In this document: one piece after another, positions 13,701-23,470 of the stretch
Numbering within the stretch: the stretch's first letter is position 1
Layout: every line of letters starts with the position of its first letter
Assembly (NCBI GenBank): GCA_954871525.1
Contig: OX940863.1
Location: 42,828,501 to 42,892,500, forward strand
Source of the DNA: Parietaria judaica
Lineage: Eukaryota > Streptophyta > Magnoliopsida > Rosales > Urticaceae
Reading direction: 5' to 3'
DNA length: 64,000 bases
Notes under the pieces: generated by a model
The model's database searches: none
Seen by the model: the letters and a program-made list of their open reading frames with translations, nothing else
What the model was told of the DNA's origin: nothing
Translations under genes and position numbers: made by a program

Positions 13701-14334
13701 CGTTAACGGGTTAAAATCTTGACCGAAAGTGTTAAAAATTGGTTATCTTACTAGAGCAAATACGATGCGTTCTTGATGAAATTTGAGTTGCTAGACCTTC
13801 TTTAGGGTGGTATAATTATAAATTGGGTTTGTTTTGGCATTAAAAGTTTTTTGAGCTCTCTTAAATCCAGTTTCAACAATTAATGCGTGCAAAAAAAAAA
13901 ACTGAGTCTTTTTCCCATTTTCCGAGAAAGAACCCTAATTAAACGATATTTTAAACAACAAACGAACTTAAAAATGCTTAATAATGTGTAATTGTATCAC
14001 ATTTACTTATTTTGATACCTAAACAGCGAAGAGCTATCTGCTAGTTTCTATATCAAGCCGTTAATAGGTTAAAACTTTTAACGAAAAGTGTTAAAAATTG
14101 GTTTTCTTACGAGAGCAAATACGATGCGTTCTTGATGAAATTTGAGTTCCTAGACCTTCTTTAGGGTGGTATTATTATAAATTGGGTTAGTTTTGGCATT
14201 GAATGTTTTTCGAGCTCTCTTAAAATCTTGTTTCAACAATTAACACGTCTTCCAAAAGTCTTTTTCCCATTTTACGCGAAAGAACTCTAATTAAAAGATA
14301 TTTTAAACAAAAAATGAACTTGAAAATGCTTAAT
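10754..14334. repeat. Five-monomer higher-order repeat, two copies (~1.79 kb)
   Basis: Copies are about 10754-12540 and 12541-14334. The monomer order is B-A-A'-B-A, so each unit holds two adjacent A-type monomers. Shared private variants about 1794 bp apart include TTGAATGTTTTTAGAGCTC (near 11327 and 13121), AAACAGCAGATGAAC (near 11442 and 13236), AATTTGTCTTCTTACG and TATCTGCTAG. The first B monomer of each unit is less alike, so the duplication is clearest from the first A monomer onward. Confidence 0.87.
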
Positions 14335-14574
14335 AACGTGTAATTTTATTACATTATCTTATTTTAATCCCTAAATTGCGAAGCACTATCTCCTAGTTTC
14401 TATATGAAGCCGTGAACGGGTTAAAATCTTTACCGAAAAGTGTTAAAAATTGGTTATCTTACGAGAGCAAATACGATGCATTCTTGATGAAATTTGAGTT
14501 GCTAGACCTTCTTTTTGGGTGGTATTATTAGAAATGCTTAATAATGTGTAATTGTATCACATTTACTTATTTTA
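14335..14574. repeat. Truncated B monomer and interrupted A monomer at the insertion site
   Basis: The B monomer starting at 14335 is only about 208 bp long. After GGTGGTATTATTA at about 14530 it jumps to AAATGCTTAATAATG, the end of a monomer, so roughly 150 bp of its 3' half are missing. The following A monomer starts at 14543 and is cut after 32 bp by the retrotransposon; its remainder resumes at 29285-29289 on the other side. This junction is not part of the retrotransposon duplication. Confidence 0.9.
14570..14574. repeat. Target-site duplication, left copy (TTTTA)
   Basis: The five bases TTTTA directly precede the LTR terminal TGTAATGACC. The same five bases follow the 3' LTR at 29285-29289. 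Removing the element and one copy restores the normal satellite text CTTATTTTAATACC of an A monomer, which proves the boundary. Confidence 0.96.
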
Positions 14575-14768
14575 TGTAATGACCCAATTTTCCTCACACA
14601 TAGAACCTTAAAGAATACTACATTGTATCTTTTGGTTATAAGGTACATTTTGATGATAAATGAATGATAAGTTATGGATGATATTTATTGTGAGTGTCTA
14701 TACGTTATGCATTATGCATTTAAAAATTTGATGGACGAAAAAGAATTTCCGTAAGACACAAGTAATGC

Positions 14769-14885
14769 TACTCCCGCTATGTTTGCTAGTACTACCGCTA
14801 TGCCGCTAGTACTTCCCGCTATGTTTGTTAGTACTACCGCTATGTCGCCTAGTACTCCCGCTATGCTTGTTAGCACTCCCGCTAG
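14769..14885 (+). repeat. ~21-bp tandem repeat in 5' LTR
   Basis: Five units of 20-22 bp and a partial sixth, consensus near TACTCCCGCTATGTTTGCTAG, lie about 195 bp from the LTR start. The units are richer in GC than the surrounding U3-like sequence. The same array is at 25240-25356 in the 3' LTR. Such short repeats in U3 often hold transcription-factor sites, but that is inference here. Confidence 0.9.
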
Positions 14886-17608
14886 TCATTTCAGGATCCG
14901 CATAAGATACTCATTAAGGCGGGGTTAATATAAAAGCTTCCGGATCGAAAAATTATGTCTCGTATCACTAAGTTTCTATAAGTAAGAAACGATACCGAGA
15001 AATAAAGAAAGAAAATGTATGATATAAACCATTTCATCATGAGGGGAAAATATGATTTAAATTTTAAACAAAGTATCTTCAAAGTTGACTAAAAAGTCAA
15101 CTAGGCCGGAATGAATATTTTTGAGTCCCAAATGAAACCAAAAATATCATTTTTGGAATCTACATGAAAAATTATTAAAGATAGGTACGTTCAAACTAAA
15201 ATTTTCATCAAGGTCTTCAACTTTTAAAAAAAGTTACACTATGGCCCAAAAATTGCCAAAAAGTTGCAATTATGCCCCTAATCCGATTTTCAACATTCTA
15301 AACTCATCCTTGATGTCCATACACGTGCCTAAAACTTCATGTATGCTGAAATTTGAATAAAGTCTCTCATAGAAATTAAAAGAAGCCTTAAGGTCATTTT
15401 GTCTTATGTGTTTGTCTTATACACCTCCCAAATGAACCAATGAGCTCATAGGAGTGCATGACAACCAAAATAACAATTATATCAGCTCTAAATTCGACCA
15501 CAACACTCCAAGAAGGTCCAATGAGATACTTGAGTGCTCTACAAGCTTTATCAAACCCCAAAAACTCATTATGACATGTCTTATGCACTCAAGGAGAGAG
15601 ATGCTCTTGTCTATTCACCACACCACTCATTTGCACGATTTTATTCTCTCTCTAGACCAGAAAAGAATCTCTCTCTTCAGACCTCTATCTCTCTAAGAAA
15701 ACCCTAAGAGAATTTTCTTGAAGAAACCCTCCAAGAACACCTTAAAAATCAACTTTTCCAAGAAGAAGAAAGGGGTAAGAACACCTCTTGCATGTCGATT
15801 TCTCTAACGTTTTTCTCTCTGAAATTTATGCTCATTTTTACTCCATATTTTTGTGTGCTAAGGCCACGAAATCATGGAGAAAGAATCGTGAAGATCCGAT
15901 CTTAAACGCTCCATTTATCCCACAAACCGTGTCATTGCTCAAAGTTCCAAAGAAAGAGGTAAGGAAACCTCTTGCATGTTGATTTTCTTCATGGCCCTCA
16001 AAATCCAGCCTTCTCTAGGCTAAGGTCGTTGTGAAGAGCACCTAAGTTCCAACTACACAAGTATTAAAATTGTTGGAGAAAAACTCAAGAAAGGTATAAC
16101 GTTCAAACTAAAAACCCTCACTCTTTGATGAATGGTTATCATACTAAGTTTCATGCTTATTTATGATTTAAGTAAGACATGCATGAATGGTTTTGTGTAT
16201 TTTCATGAAGTTGGCCCAAGAGCCTTATGTTTGATGATGATTGAATGACATGCATGTTGCTGGAATTAGGGTCTTGGTGAAGTCCGATTTTGTAAGGGTC
16301 ATAACCAGACCAAATGAACTCCAAATATAGAAAATGACCTATTTATAGATAGATATATGTGTCTAGTATAACATACTGAAAATTTGGAGCCATCAAAGTT
16401 ATGAGATTTCAGATATGAGTCGTGCACTATTCGTGTGCAAAACTGTTTTCACCTCCAGGCAGATCTGGAAGTTCGGATTTAGAACACATTTTTCACCAAC
16501 CTAATATTTTTATAAATTCATATAAAAATTATATGTTATAGGTATATTCCTTATGGAATTAATAAAGTTAGTTTCACTGAAAAATATACTCCGGTTAGTT
16601 CGAAACAATTCACGGAGTAATGACATGCAAATCTGTTTTCGGTTTTAGACAGATTGTGAACTATGTTAGTAAAATGCTTTAAAACGATGATATATATTTT
16701 ATATTTTGGTGAGATAAAAATATATATTTTACTTAAGTTAGTTAGACAGACATAGGATTTGGTTTTGTTCCAAAACAAGCCCTGATTGATTTTATAAAAA
16801 TCACGCACCGAAGGTCGCAAACTATTTTTCATAAATAAGGGCAGATTTGAGTTCATACATATATATGATTTACCAAGGGATTTTATTCTCAGGAAATGAA
16901 CTAAATACTTTCTAATGTCAAGTTTAGAGCAATCACAATTCGTTTTATGTTAAAACGAGTTTTCGTTTATCGGATAGAGGTTATAAAGTAAGCATATACA
17001 GGCTAGCCTACCACTAGAGGTAGAATTGTGGCCCAAACATAAAATAGTTTCAATTTCGAGTAATGGGGCTATCATATTAAAAATAAAACTCGGAGGTTAA
17101 GATAATAACCTAGGAGCTCTAAATAATTTACGATTATGAAAATGATCACACCGAGGTTGTTTCGGATTTTCAAGATAAAGGCTGTTTACGAAATATGATA
17201 AGACAAAACTCAAGGAGTTATTAATGAAAGGAATAGTTTCTATGTATAAAAAAAGGTACGAATATTAAATGATGATTCTACATCATGAAAATACTTGTAT
17301 ACTTACTTGAAGTTAAGTCGTACAATATTACGTAGATCTTTAAACAATGGAACGTGTTGATACAAAATCGGATAGTGTTGAAACCTTAGTGCCCTAGAAT
17401 TCCAGCAACGTAGAGCATGCATGTAAACCTGGATCCAAAAGACTGACGAGTCGTCTGGTCGGATTAAACAGGGAAGTAGGGTGTCCATAAGTGTGATAGG
17501 CTGTAGCTGAAGTGCAGCGAGGACACCAGGTGAGTACAGATCTCACTACAGCATGAATAGTTTTCAAATGAAAGATGAAATATGTCATGATATGAATATA
17601 TGTGATGT

Positions 17609-17676
17609 TTGGGAGCATCGACTCCGATACATGAATGATTGATTGGGAGCATTGACTCCAAGGCATGAATGATTGA
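17609..17676 (+). repeat. Two 34-bp direct repeats in 5' LTR
   Basis: Two adjacent units start TTGGGAGCATCGACTCC and TTGGGAGCATTGACTCC, each ending CATGAATGATTGA. They differ at a few bases, so the duplication predates this insertion. The pair recurs in the 3' LTR at 28122-28189. Confidence 0.85.
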
Positions 17677-18773
17677 TATGTGTCGTCCTTGATGGACATT
17701 GATATGATTATATGGATCATTGTAAATCCTATGATGTTAATGTGTCATGTTATTCCAAGTGTTGATATTGGAAAAGAAAAGAATGTATGATGAATGAATG
17801 ATTGAATGAGCTTTGATTTATGTCATAATGCATGTAGACATGAATAGGGTCACCTTAATTAACAAAGATGACCAATGTTTTCAAAGCTCCTGTCGTGCCA
17901 CCCGATCGGGGTATAAACATGTTATGAATGGGGCTTAAGCCCAAGGTCGTGTTGGCTGGGGACCTTGCAACCCTCAGACCATCTGCGGCTGCGCGCAAAA
18001 CGGGCACGTACACGTATGGGTGATCACCAGGCAATACAGGGCCAATCCCTTGAGCCACTTAAAGGAAAAAGAAAGGAAATGTTTTCAAAAGTAAACCAAT
18101 AATATAGCATAATTGGACATACATATATGCATGATTGACATATGTTTTTGTGAGGATAATGTCTGTACTCGCTGAGCGTAAGCTCACGTAATATGTTTTC
18201 ATGCTGTAGGTAAAAAAACCCATGGCATGAATTTGTTATGGTGGACTCGCGAAGGAATGGTGATGCGCGCGGTGGTTATGGGTTAGGATGGGTAACCGCT
18301 AAAGTTTCCGCATGTTTTGATGAACAAATTAATTGACGTATGTTTTAATAACTATGGTTTATGTTTTGGGATTAGGGTATTATATTACCTCCCTATGTTA
18401 AGAATTTACGTATGGAATGATTGTCTCGGATTCATAAATCCGAGTTAACGAGTATGAACCATTATAATGGACTTTTCAAAAATGATTTTGGTAAACTATT
18501 TAACAAGCCTTCACAGTTTTAGGAAGGTCTCGTGTTTTTCGAAGGTTTCCAAATAATGGTCTCTTATGAATAATTTATACGAAAGTGTTGATCTTAAATT
18601 TCTTATAGGAAATTTAAGACGTGCGTGCTTAGGTGCACAAGTGAGATGATGTTTAAAAATAAAAAATAAAAAAATTTATTCTTAAATTTTCGTAACAAAG
18701 AGTTTTATTAAATCTTAAGAAACTAAGTAAGTTTAAGTCGTAGCGGACGGTGCTAGGCCGGGTCGTTACAGGT

Positions 18774-18785
18774 TGGTATCAGAGC
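18774..18785 (+). promoter_or_regulatory. Primer binding site for initiator tRNA-Met
   Basis: TGGTATCAGAGC begins three bases after the end of the 5' LTR. It is complementary to the 3' end of plant initiator tRNA-Met, the usual primer for minus-strand synthesis in plant gypsy chromoviruses. The match covers all 12 bases. Confidence 0.95.
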
Positions 18786-18902
18786 GGATTTCCTGCCATC
18801 CTACCACGCGCCATCACAAGGTTCCTCCTAGTTTAAGTAAGTATGTTTCCTATGTTTATGAATAGAACGAACGTTAAACCTTAGAAAATTACGTAGATTA
18901 CT

Positions 18903-19691
18903 ATGGCAGAATCATCGTACGTGAGAGTGGATCGAGAAGCCGGAAGAGCTTTCATGGGCATGCAACCTCCGATTTATAGCGAAGAAGCTAGAGGCGGAGT
19001 ATTACGAGAGTGGCTGCACCGTATGGAGAGTATATTCGAGATTTGTCATATTTCGGCCAGACTTATGGTACCGCTCGCCACATCAATGCTAATAGGTGAC
19101 GCGCTCACTTGGTGGATGAGGAGATGTTATTCGATAGAGGAGAGGAACTGGAGCGAGTTTTGCTTAGTAACTAACAAGGAGTTTGAGTTCACGGACACAG
19201 AAAACAGGGCTCGCGAAGAGTTTGCAAGAGCATGGAATTCCCTACCGGGAGAAACCATGTTTGAGTATGGGAATCGGTTCTATGCCGCATTTCTTGCTCA
19301 AAGAGTTGATTCTGTTGATGATGAGTTAAAGCTATGCAGAATATTCTGGCAAGGAGTCCCCAACTGAATTCGAAGGGAAGTGGAATACCTTCCGAGACTT
19401 CCAGACATACATTCATTCATGACCAACATAGTATATGTTGAACAAGACCTCCCACAATCCAGCGATGTGCCACCTTCCCCAACTTCTCAAATGACGGAAG
19501 AAGAAGAGGAGGATAACGACGAGGAAGGAATTCCTGAAGAACTCGTTGACGAGACTCTTCTGACGGGCATTGATGAAGAGCCTCGTGTTGAGAGTGCCAA
19601 CAACCCCGACGATGGCAACCATGACCAACACACGAAACCTACTAGAGATGGTTCAGTTGAGAGTAACGGTACTCACTCTAGCCGTGTTTGA
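18903..19691 (+). pseudogene. ORF1: extra gag-like protein with acidic tail, one internal stop
   Basis: One reading frame runs from ATG at 18903 to TGA at 19689-19691 (262 codons), broken only by TGA at 19365-19367. Residues about 20-155 look like a retrotransposon gag (capsid) domain: PIYSEEARGG, a REWLHRMESIF helix, LATSMLIGDALTWWM, then WSEF, EFARAWNSLPGE and EYGNRFYAAFL. The order and spacing of the WL/M, DA..WW, W..F and L.G..EY.F landmarks match those in the canonical gag downstream, but the sequences are very different. There is no CCHC zinc knuckle. Residues after 155 are acidic (EEEEEDNDEEG) and probably disordered. The start lies about 120 bp after the PBS, where gag usually begins. 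A role as a second capsid or capsid-modulating protein is inference; it could also be a remnant captured from another element. The stop is most simply decay. Confidence 0.8.
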
Positions 19692-20342
19692 TAGGCGACC
19701 ACCGAAGAGACTCAATAAAGGGAGAATAGCATAATGTAGGATATGTGTTTTGAATTATGCTCACAAACTCATGAAGATTCTAGTATGATAAGATCATGTG
19801 AGCGTATGTTTTGTTGAATTGCTTTTATATGGCTACTTTTGTATGTTTTGATGCACGATGATGTGCATGATCGATGAACCATATCGTTGTCAATGAAGTG
19901 ACTTGAATGGTGATTATGTTATGAGGACTAGTAGTCCATGAATGTTGTCTCCAAAATGAATGATATATTTTTGATGATATATTCTCATTATTATATGAGT
20001 ATGAAATGAAGAGCACACGATAAGTTGTTCCATGCATGAAAATTTCCTTTGTGGGAAATTTGAAATGGTCAAAGGGGAAATAAATGAATTTTTCCTCAAG
20101 TTATAAGCGAGTTATGATGACGCCTTCGGGTAGATATGAAAGTGATAACACTTTAAAATGAAAAGAAATTGTTTGATACTCAATCTCAAGTAGAGGTTGA
20201 TAGTGAGCTAGAGAATGCAATAGATAAGAAAAGTATTGGGCTTTTAAGTAATAAATCGTCTTAGTTGAATCCAAGAACAAAAGAACCTTATGGATAGAAA
20301 GAAATTGAAGATCGAGCACAAGCTTCTCGATGAAGTCCAGTT
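19692..20342 (+). other. Non-coding spacer between ORF1 and gag
   Basis: About 650 bp, AT-rich, with many ATGA and GATGA words and stops in all forward frames. No gag-like motif, repeat of satellite type, or LTR sequence was recognised. GATATATTTTTGATGATATATTC near 19963 is a local AT-rich repeat of GATATAT words. A spacer of this size between two gag-like genes is unusual for a chromovirus. It may hold an internal promoter, splice acceptor or entry site for gag translation, none of which can be shown by reading. Confidence 0.7.
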
Positions 20343-21470
20343 GGTAGGCCTAGGTCTATCAACAATGGGCCCGTACCCGTTACGGAAGCAATAATAAGAG
20401 ACATGCAACGTCAACTTGATGAGCAAACACGGGAGATACAAAGGCTGAGGGGTGAGCTCCGTAATAGGGATGTCGGGGCACAACCGCAACAGGGGCAAGG
20501 TCAGGCGGAAGAGGTTCCTGAACCTTAAGAACCCCCTCCAGCGGTTCGTATGCCACAAGACCCAGCCCTTAATGCTCAATGCGCCCCCTGCAGTAACTCG
20601 CGAGGCTGCAGCTCCTGCTTTGCAATATGATTTATTTGAAAGGTTCAGACGTTTAAATGTCCCCGACTTTGATGGATCCACTGACCCTTTAGTGGCAGAA
20701 GAATGGATTTCCAACTTCAAGATGATGCTTGAATTTTTGAACGTTAATGATAAAGAAAAGGTACTTTGTGCCTCTTATGTCTTCAAGAAAGACGCTCGAT
20801 ATTGGTGGGAAACTGTGCGACTACGAAGGAACGTTGCCGAAATGTCGTGGGAAGATTTTGAATCTGAGTTCAACGCGAAGTACTTCAACATCCACTCGAT
20901 GAGCTCAAAGCTGAATGAGTTCAATAACCTCAAGGGAATCTTTCGGTGATCGAAGCTGTCCAAAGATTCGATCAGCTTGCTCGGCTTTGTCCTAGTCTTG
21001 TACCAATTTTGAAGCTGAAAGGGTTCGGAGAATGCGAGAAATGTTTCGACCCGAGCTAGTAGTGGTCATCGACTGTGGAGACCGACCTCCAGAGACAGTC
21101 GCTGAATGTGTCAATCGAGCTATTCGAGCTGAGTATCGTCTAGCTCAATCTCGAGAAGACAGATCCAAGTTTTTCAAGGAAAAGAAGGAGGAACAGAAGA
21201 AAGGAAAGTTAGTCTCGGATTCAAAGAATTACTCGAACTCAGCCAATAAGCAAAACCATTCGGCGAAGAAGTTTGATTACAAGAGGAAGATGAACTATAG
21301 CGGACATAGTAACTTTCGGTTGCCCCTGAAGAAGGTTAAGGGTAATCAAAACCCGTCCTGCTTCAGATGTGGAAAAAGCCACATGGGAGAATGTCGCGCG
21401 GGAACAAGAAATTGTTTCAAATGCGGAAGGGAAGGGCACTTCGCTAAAGAGTGTCGGAGCAATAATCAGT
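20343..21470 (+). pseudogene. gag: Canonical gag (capsid and nucleocapsid), broken
   Basis: The N-terminal part is readable from 20343 (GRPRS, then the basic/acidic coiled-coil-like IIRDMQRQLDEQTREIQRLR) and stops at TAA 20526-20528. The start codon is uncertain. Beyond a frame change near 20530-20590, the capsid domain follows in a second frame: FERFRRLNVPDFDGSTDP, EEWISNF, DARYWWETV and WEDFESEFNAKYF, to a stop at 20947-20949. It changes frame near 20932, with [20 protein letters not shown], and again near 21005. It then joins the long frame starting at 21032. Two zinc knuckles follow: a shortened [12 protein letters not shown] at residues 110-121 of that frame, and a standard [14 protein letters not shown] (CX2CX4HX4C) at 128-141. 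Gag packages element RNA in virus-like particles. One stop and three frameshifts inactivate it. Confidence 0.9.
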
Positions 21471-21599
21471 CAAACCAAGGTTATCAGAAGTCCCAACCAC
21501 CTCGTGTTAATGCACTTTGTTTAACCGCGGGGGAAGAGCAGCCTGTAGAGCCAAAACTGGAGGCACCAGCTCAAACCGCACGGATTTGTGCCTACACTC

Positions 21600-21990
21600 A
21601 GGGTGACGCTGCAGCAGGAACTTCGAACGTGGTGACAGGTCGGCTTTCTGTTGCTCACTTTGATACATTTGTGTTAATGGATTCCGGTGCTACGCATTGT
21701 TTCACGTCTCATGCATTTGCTAAGAAATTAAATAGAGGACTAGAGAAGAATACAACTACTTTTCGTGTCGCCCTACCCTCGGGTGGAGTGTTATTATCTG
21801 ACCATTGGGTACGACATGTCCCAATTATCATATGCGGGCGAGAATTGTACGTAGACATCCTTGTCATCTATTTAGAGGACTTTGACGTAATCCTAGGGAT
21901 GGACTTCTTAGGAAAGTATAATGCTCTAATTGATTGTCGATCGAGGCGTGTTACGTTCCGCCTTCAAGGTGATGATAAATTCACATTTAT
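21600..21990 (+). pseudogene. pol: Pol: aspartic protease domain
   Basis: This lies in the same frame as the zinc knuckles, so gag and pol were one polyprotein, as is usual in chromoviruses. The catalytic motif [11 protein letters not shown] starts near residue 215 of the frame opening at 21032, with the active Asp at about residue 217. The downstream flap and hydrophobic segment ([17 protein letters not shown]) fit retropepsin-like proteases such as RVP_2. The domain is intact over its own length, but the polyprotein is broken on both sides. It would process Gag-Pol in the particle. Confidence 0.92.
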
Positions 21991-22219
21991 CGGGAAATCC
22001 CTAATGAAACCAAAGACAATAACCAGCTACTTAACGGCAGAAAATATGATGAACTCTGGATGCGAAGGATTCCTTGCAGTAGTAGTTGATAAGTCGGTGG
22101 CCAATACAATAAGTCCAAGTGATGTTCCGATCGTGAAAAACTTCTTAGAAGTTTTTCGGGAAGACCTCCCAGGACTTCCTCCTGATCGTGAAATTTTCTT
22201 TGAGATTGAGTTAGTACCT

Positions 22220-22925
22220 GGTACTTCCCCAATTTCGATGGCACCTTATCGCATGGCCCCCGTTGAGCTAAAAGAGCTTCAGGCCCAAGTACAAGATCTG
22301 CTAGATAAGGGGTTCATTAGACCGAGTCACTCGCCATGGGGAGCCCCTGTGCTATTTGTGAAGAAGAAGGATTGCACTTACCGGATGTGCATCGATTATC
22401 GTGAACTAAACAAAGTTACAGTGAAGAACAAATATCCATTACCAAGGATAGATGACTTGTTCGACCAGTTAAAAAGTGCGTCAGTCTACTATAAGATTGA
22501 CTTGCGATCCGGCTACCATCAGTTAAAGATCAAGGAAAGCGATATTCCAAAAACTGCTTTTCACACACGTTATGGCCATTATGAATTCCTAGTAATGTCA
22601 TTTGGCCTGACAAATGCACCTGCGGCGTTCATGGATCTGAGAGTTTTTAAGGAATATTTGGACAAATTTGTCACTATTTTTATTGACGACATCCTCATAT
22701 ATTCTAAGGATGAAAAGGAGCATGAAGTTCATTTAGAGTTGGTCGTAAAGAAATTAAGGGAACAACAATTGTTCGCCAAATTCTCGAAGTGTGAGTTTTT
22801 GCTAAACAAGGTCCATTTCCTTGGACATGTTGTTTCTGCCGAAGGCATCTCTGTTGATCCAGCAAAGATAGAAGCCGTAATCAACTGGAAAGCACCTAAA
22901 AGCGTAACAGAGATACGTAGTTTTT
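22220..22925 (+). pseudogene. pol: Pol: reverse transcriptase domain, small in-frame deletion
   Basis: Recognised motifs in order are [49 protein letters not shown] (near residue 450), [39 protein letters not shown] and the catalytic FIDDILIY (Asp pair at residues 552-553). These identify a Ty3/gypsy reverse transcriptase that copies element RNA. In [13 protein letters not shown], near 22636-22641, the text is about two residues shorter than I expect from the family, just before the catalytic loop. The frame is lost at the seven-T run 22921-22927, after EIRSF; the downstream sequence continues in another frame. Everything up to that point is open from 21032. Confidence 0.94.
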
Positions 22926-23470
22926 TTAGGACTAGCCGGGTACTATCGAAGATTTGTGGAGGGATTCTCGAAGTTAGCCGCACCACTTACGAATTTGACT
23001 CGTAAAGGGACGAAAAATGAATGGACAGAGAAGTGTGAAGAAAGTTTTGAAGAATTGAAGAGAAGATTAACGAGTGCACCGGTCCTCGTCATTCCTACTA
23101 ATGACAAGGCATTTTATGTGTATTGTGATGCATCATAGGTCGGACTAGGTGCAGTACTCATGCAGGAAGGAAAAGTCAATGCTTACGCCTCTCGTCAGCT
23201 AAAAGAGCATGAGAAAAACTACCCAACTCACGATCTTGAATTAGCAGCAGTGGTGTTCGCAATTAAGATTTGGCGACATCACTTGTATGGTGCACAATGT
23301 CGCATATTCACCGACCACAAGAGCTTGGAATACATTTTCACCCAAAGGGATTTGAATGTGAGGCAAAGGAGATGGCTAGAGCGTGTCAAGGATTACGAAT
23401 GTGAAATTCTCTATCATCCTGGAAGGGCGAATAAGGTGGCCGATGTGCTAAGTAGAAAAGTTGGGGCGAA
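22926..23470 (+). pseudogene. pol: Pol: connection and RNase H domain, with stop
   Basis: After the frame change the text continues [16 protein letters not shown], a typical link between RT and RNase H, then APVLVIPTNDKAFYVYCDAS. The first catalytic Asp is in YCDAS. A TAG stop at 23136-23138 follows immediately, and the same frame continues [29 protein letters not shown] (catalytic Glu in the last word), then [13 protein letters not shown] (catalytic Asp) and [16 protein letters not shown]. RNase H removes the RNA template strand. One nonsense codon and the upstream frameshift disable it; otherwise all catalytic landmarks are present. Confidence 0.93.

Larger units (their letters stand above)
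1..14574. repeat. Left part of AT-rich ~360-bp satellite array
   Basis: About 41 head-to-tail monomers of roughly 353-361 bp fill this stretch, each recognisable by AATGTGTAATT near its start. Two monomer types alternate. Type A reads GTATCAC, ATACCTAAACAGCGAAGAGC, ATCAAGCCGTTAAT, GTTCATGATG and ACGCGTCCTCC. Type B reads CTATTACATTAAC, ATCCCTAAATTGCGAAGCAC, ATGAAGCCGTTAACGG, GTTCTTGATG and ATGCGTGCTCC. No reading frame of note exists in either strand because stops are frequent. The array starts before the window and continues beyond the retrotransposon in the same phase. Tandem arrays of this kind are typical of plant centromeric or subtelomeric heterochromatin; which applies here cannot be told from the sequence. 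Confidence 0.97.
14575..18770 (+). repeat. 5' LTR (4196 bp)
   Basis: It starts TGTAATGACCC and ends GGTCGTTACA, giving the canonical TG...CA ends. It aligns end to end with 25046-29284, with about 60 scattered substitutions and small indels plus a missing 43-bp block at 15996/15997. Inside are a 21-bp tandem repeat (14769-14885), a 34-bp direct repeat (17609-17676), and a perfect small stem-loop TGAGCGTAAGCTCA at 18173-18186. TATAAAC at 17912 is one possible TATA element, but the transcription start cannot be placed. Short open frames on both strands recur in both LTRs only because the LTRs are copies. I see no credible LTR-encoded gene. Confidence 0.96.

Noticed and set aside
1..14574. Telomere-type heptamers TTTAGGG and CCCTAAA inside monomers
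   Set aside because: Single copies per monomer, not tandem, and part of the conserved satellite text. No evidence for telomeric origin.
15454..15696. 80-codon plus-strand frame in the LTR (also 25925-26167)
   Set aside because: Low-complexity, no known motif, and only LTR identity supports it. Treated as non-coding.
17394..17720. 108-codon open frame on the minus strand in the 5' LTR, with a copy in the 3' LTR (27907-28233)
   Set aside because: Conservation between LTRs follows from their being copies. The translation has no recognisable domain, and overlapping frames are open as well.
17912..17918. TATAAAC as the LTR promoter TATA box
   Set aside because: Several TATA-like words occur in this AT-rich LTR and no start site can be fixed by reading.
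18173..18186. TGAGCGTAAGCTCA stem-loop as a terminator or RNA element
   Set aside because: Only a five-base stem; it may be a conserved LTR motif, but function cannot be supported.
20244..20720. 158-codon minus-strand frame across the gag start
   Set aside because: It lies opposite the well-recognised gag coding sequence and has no domain of its own.
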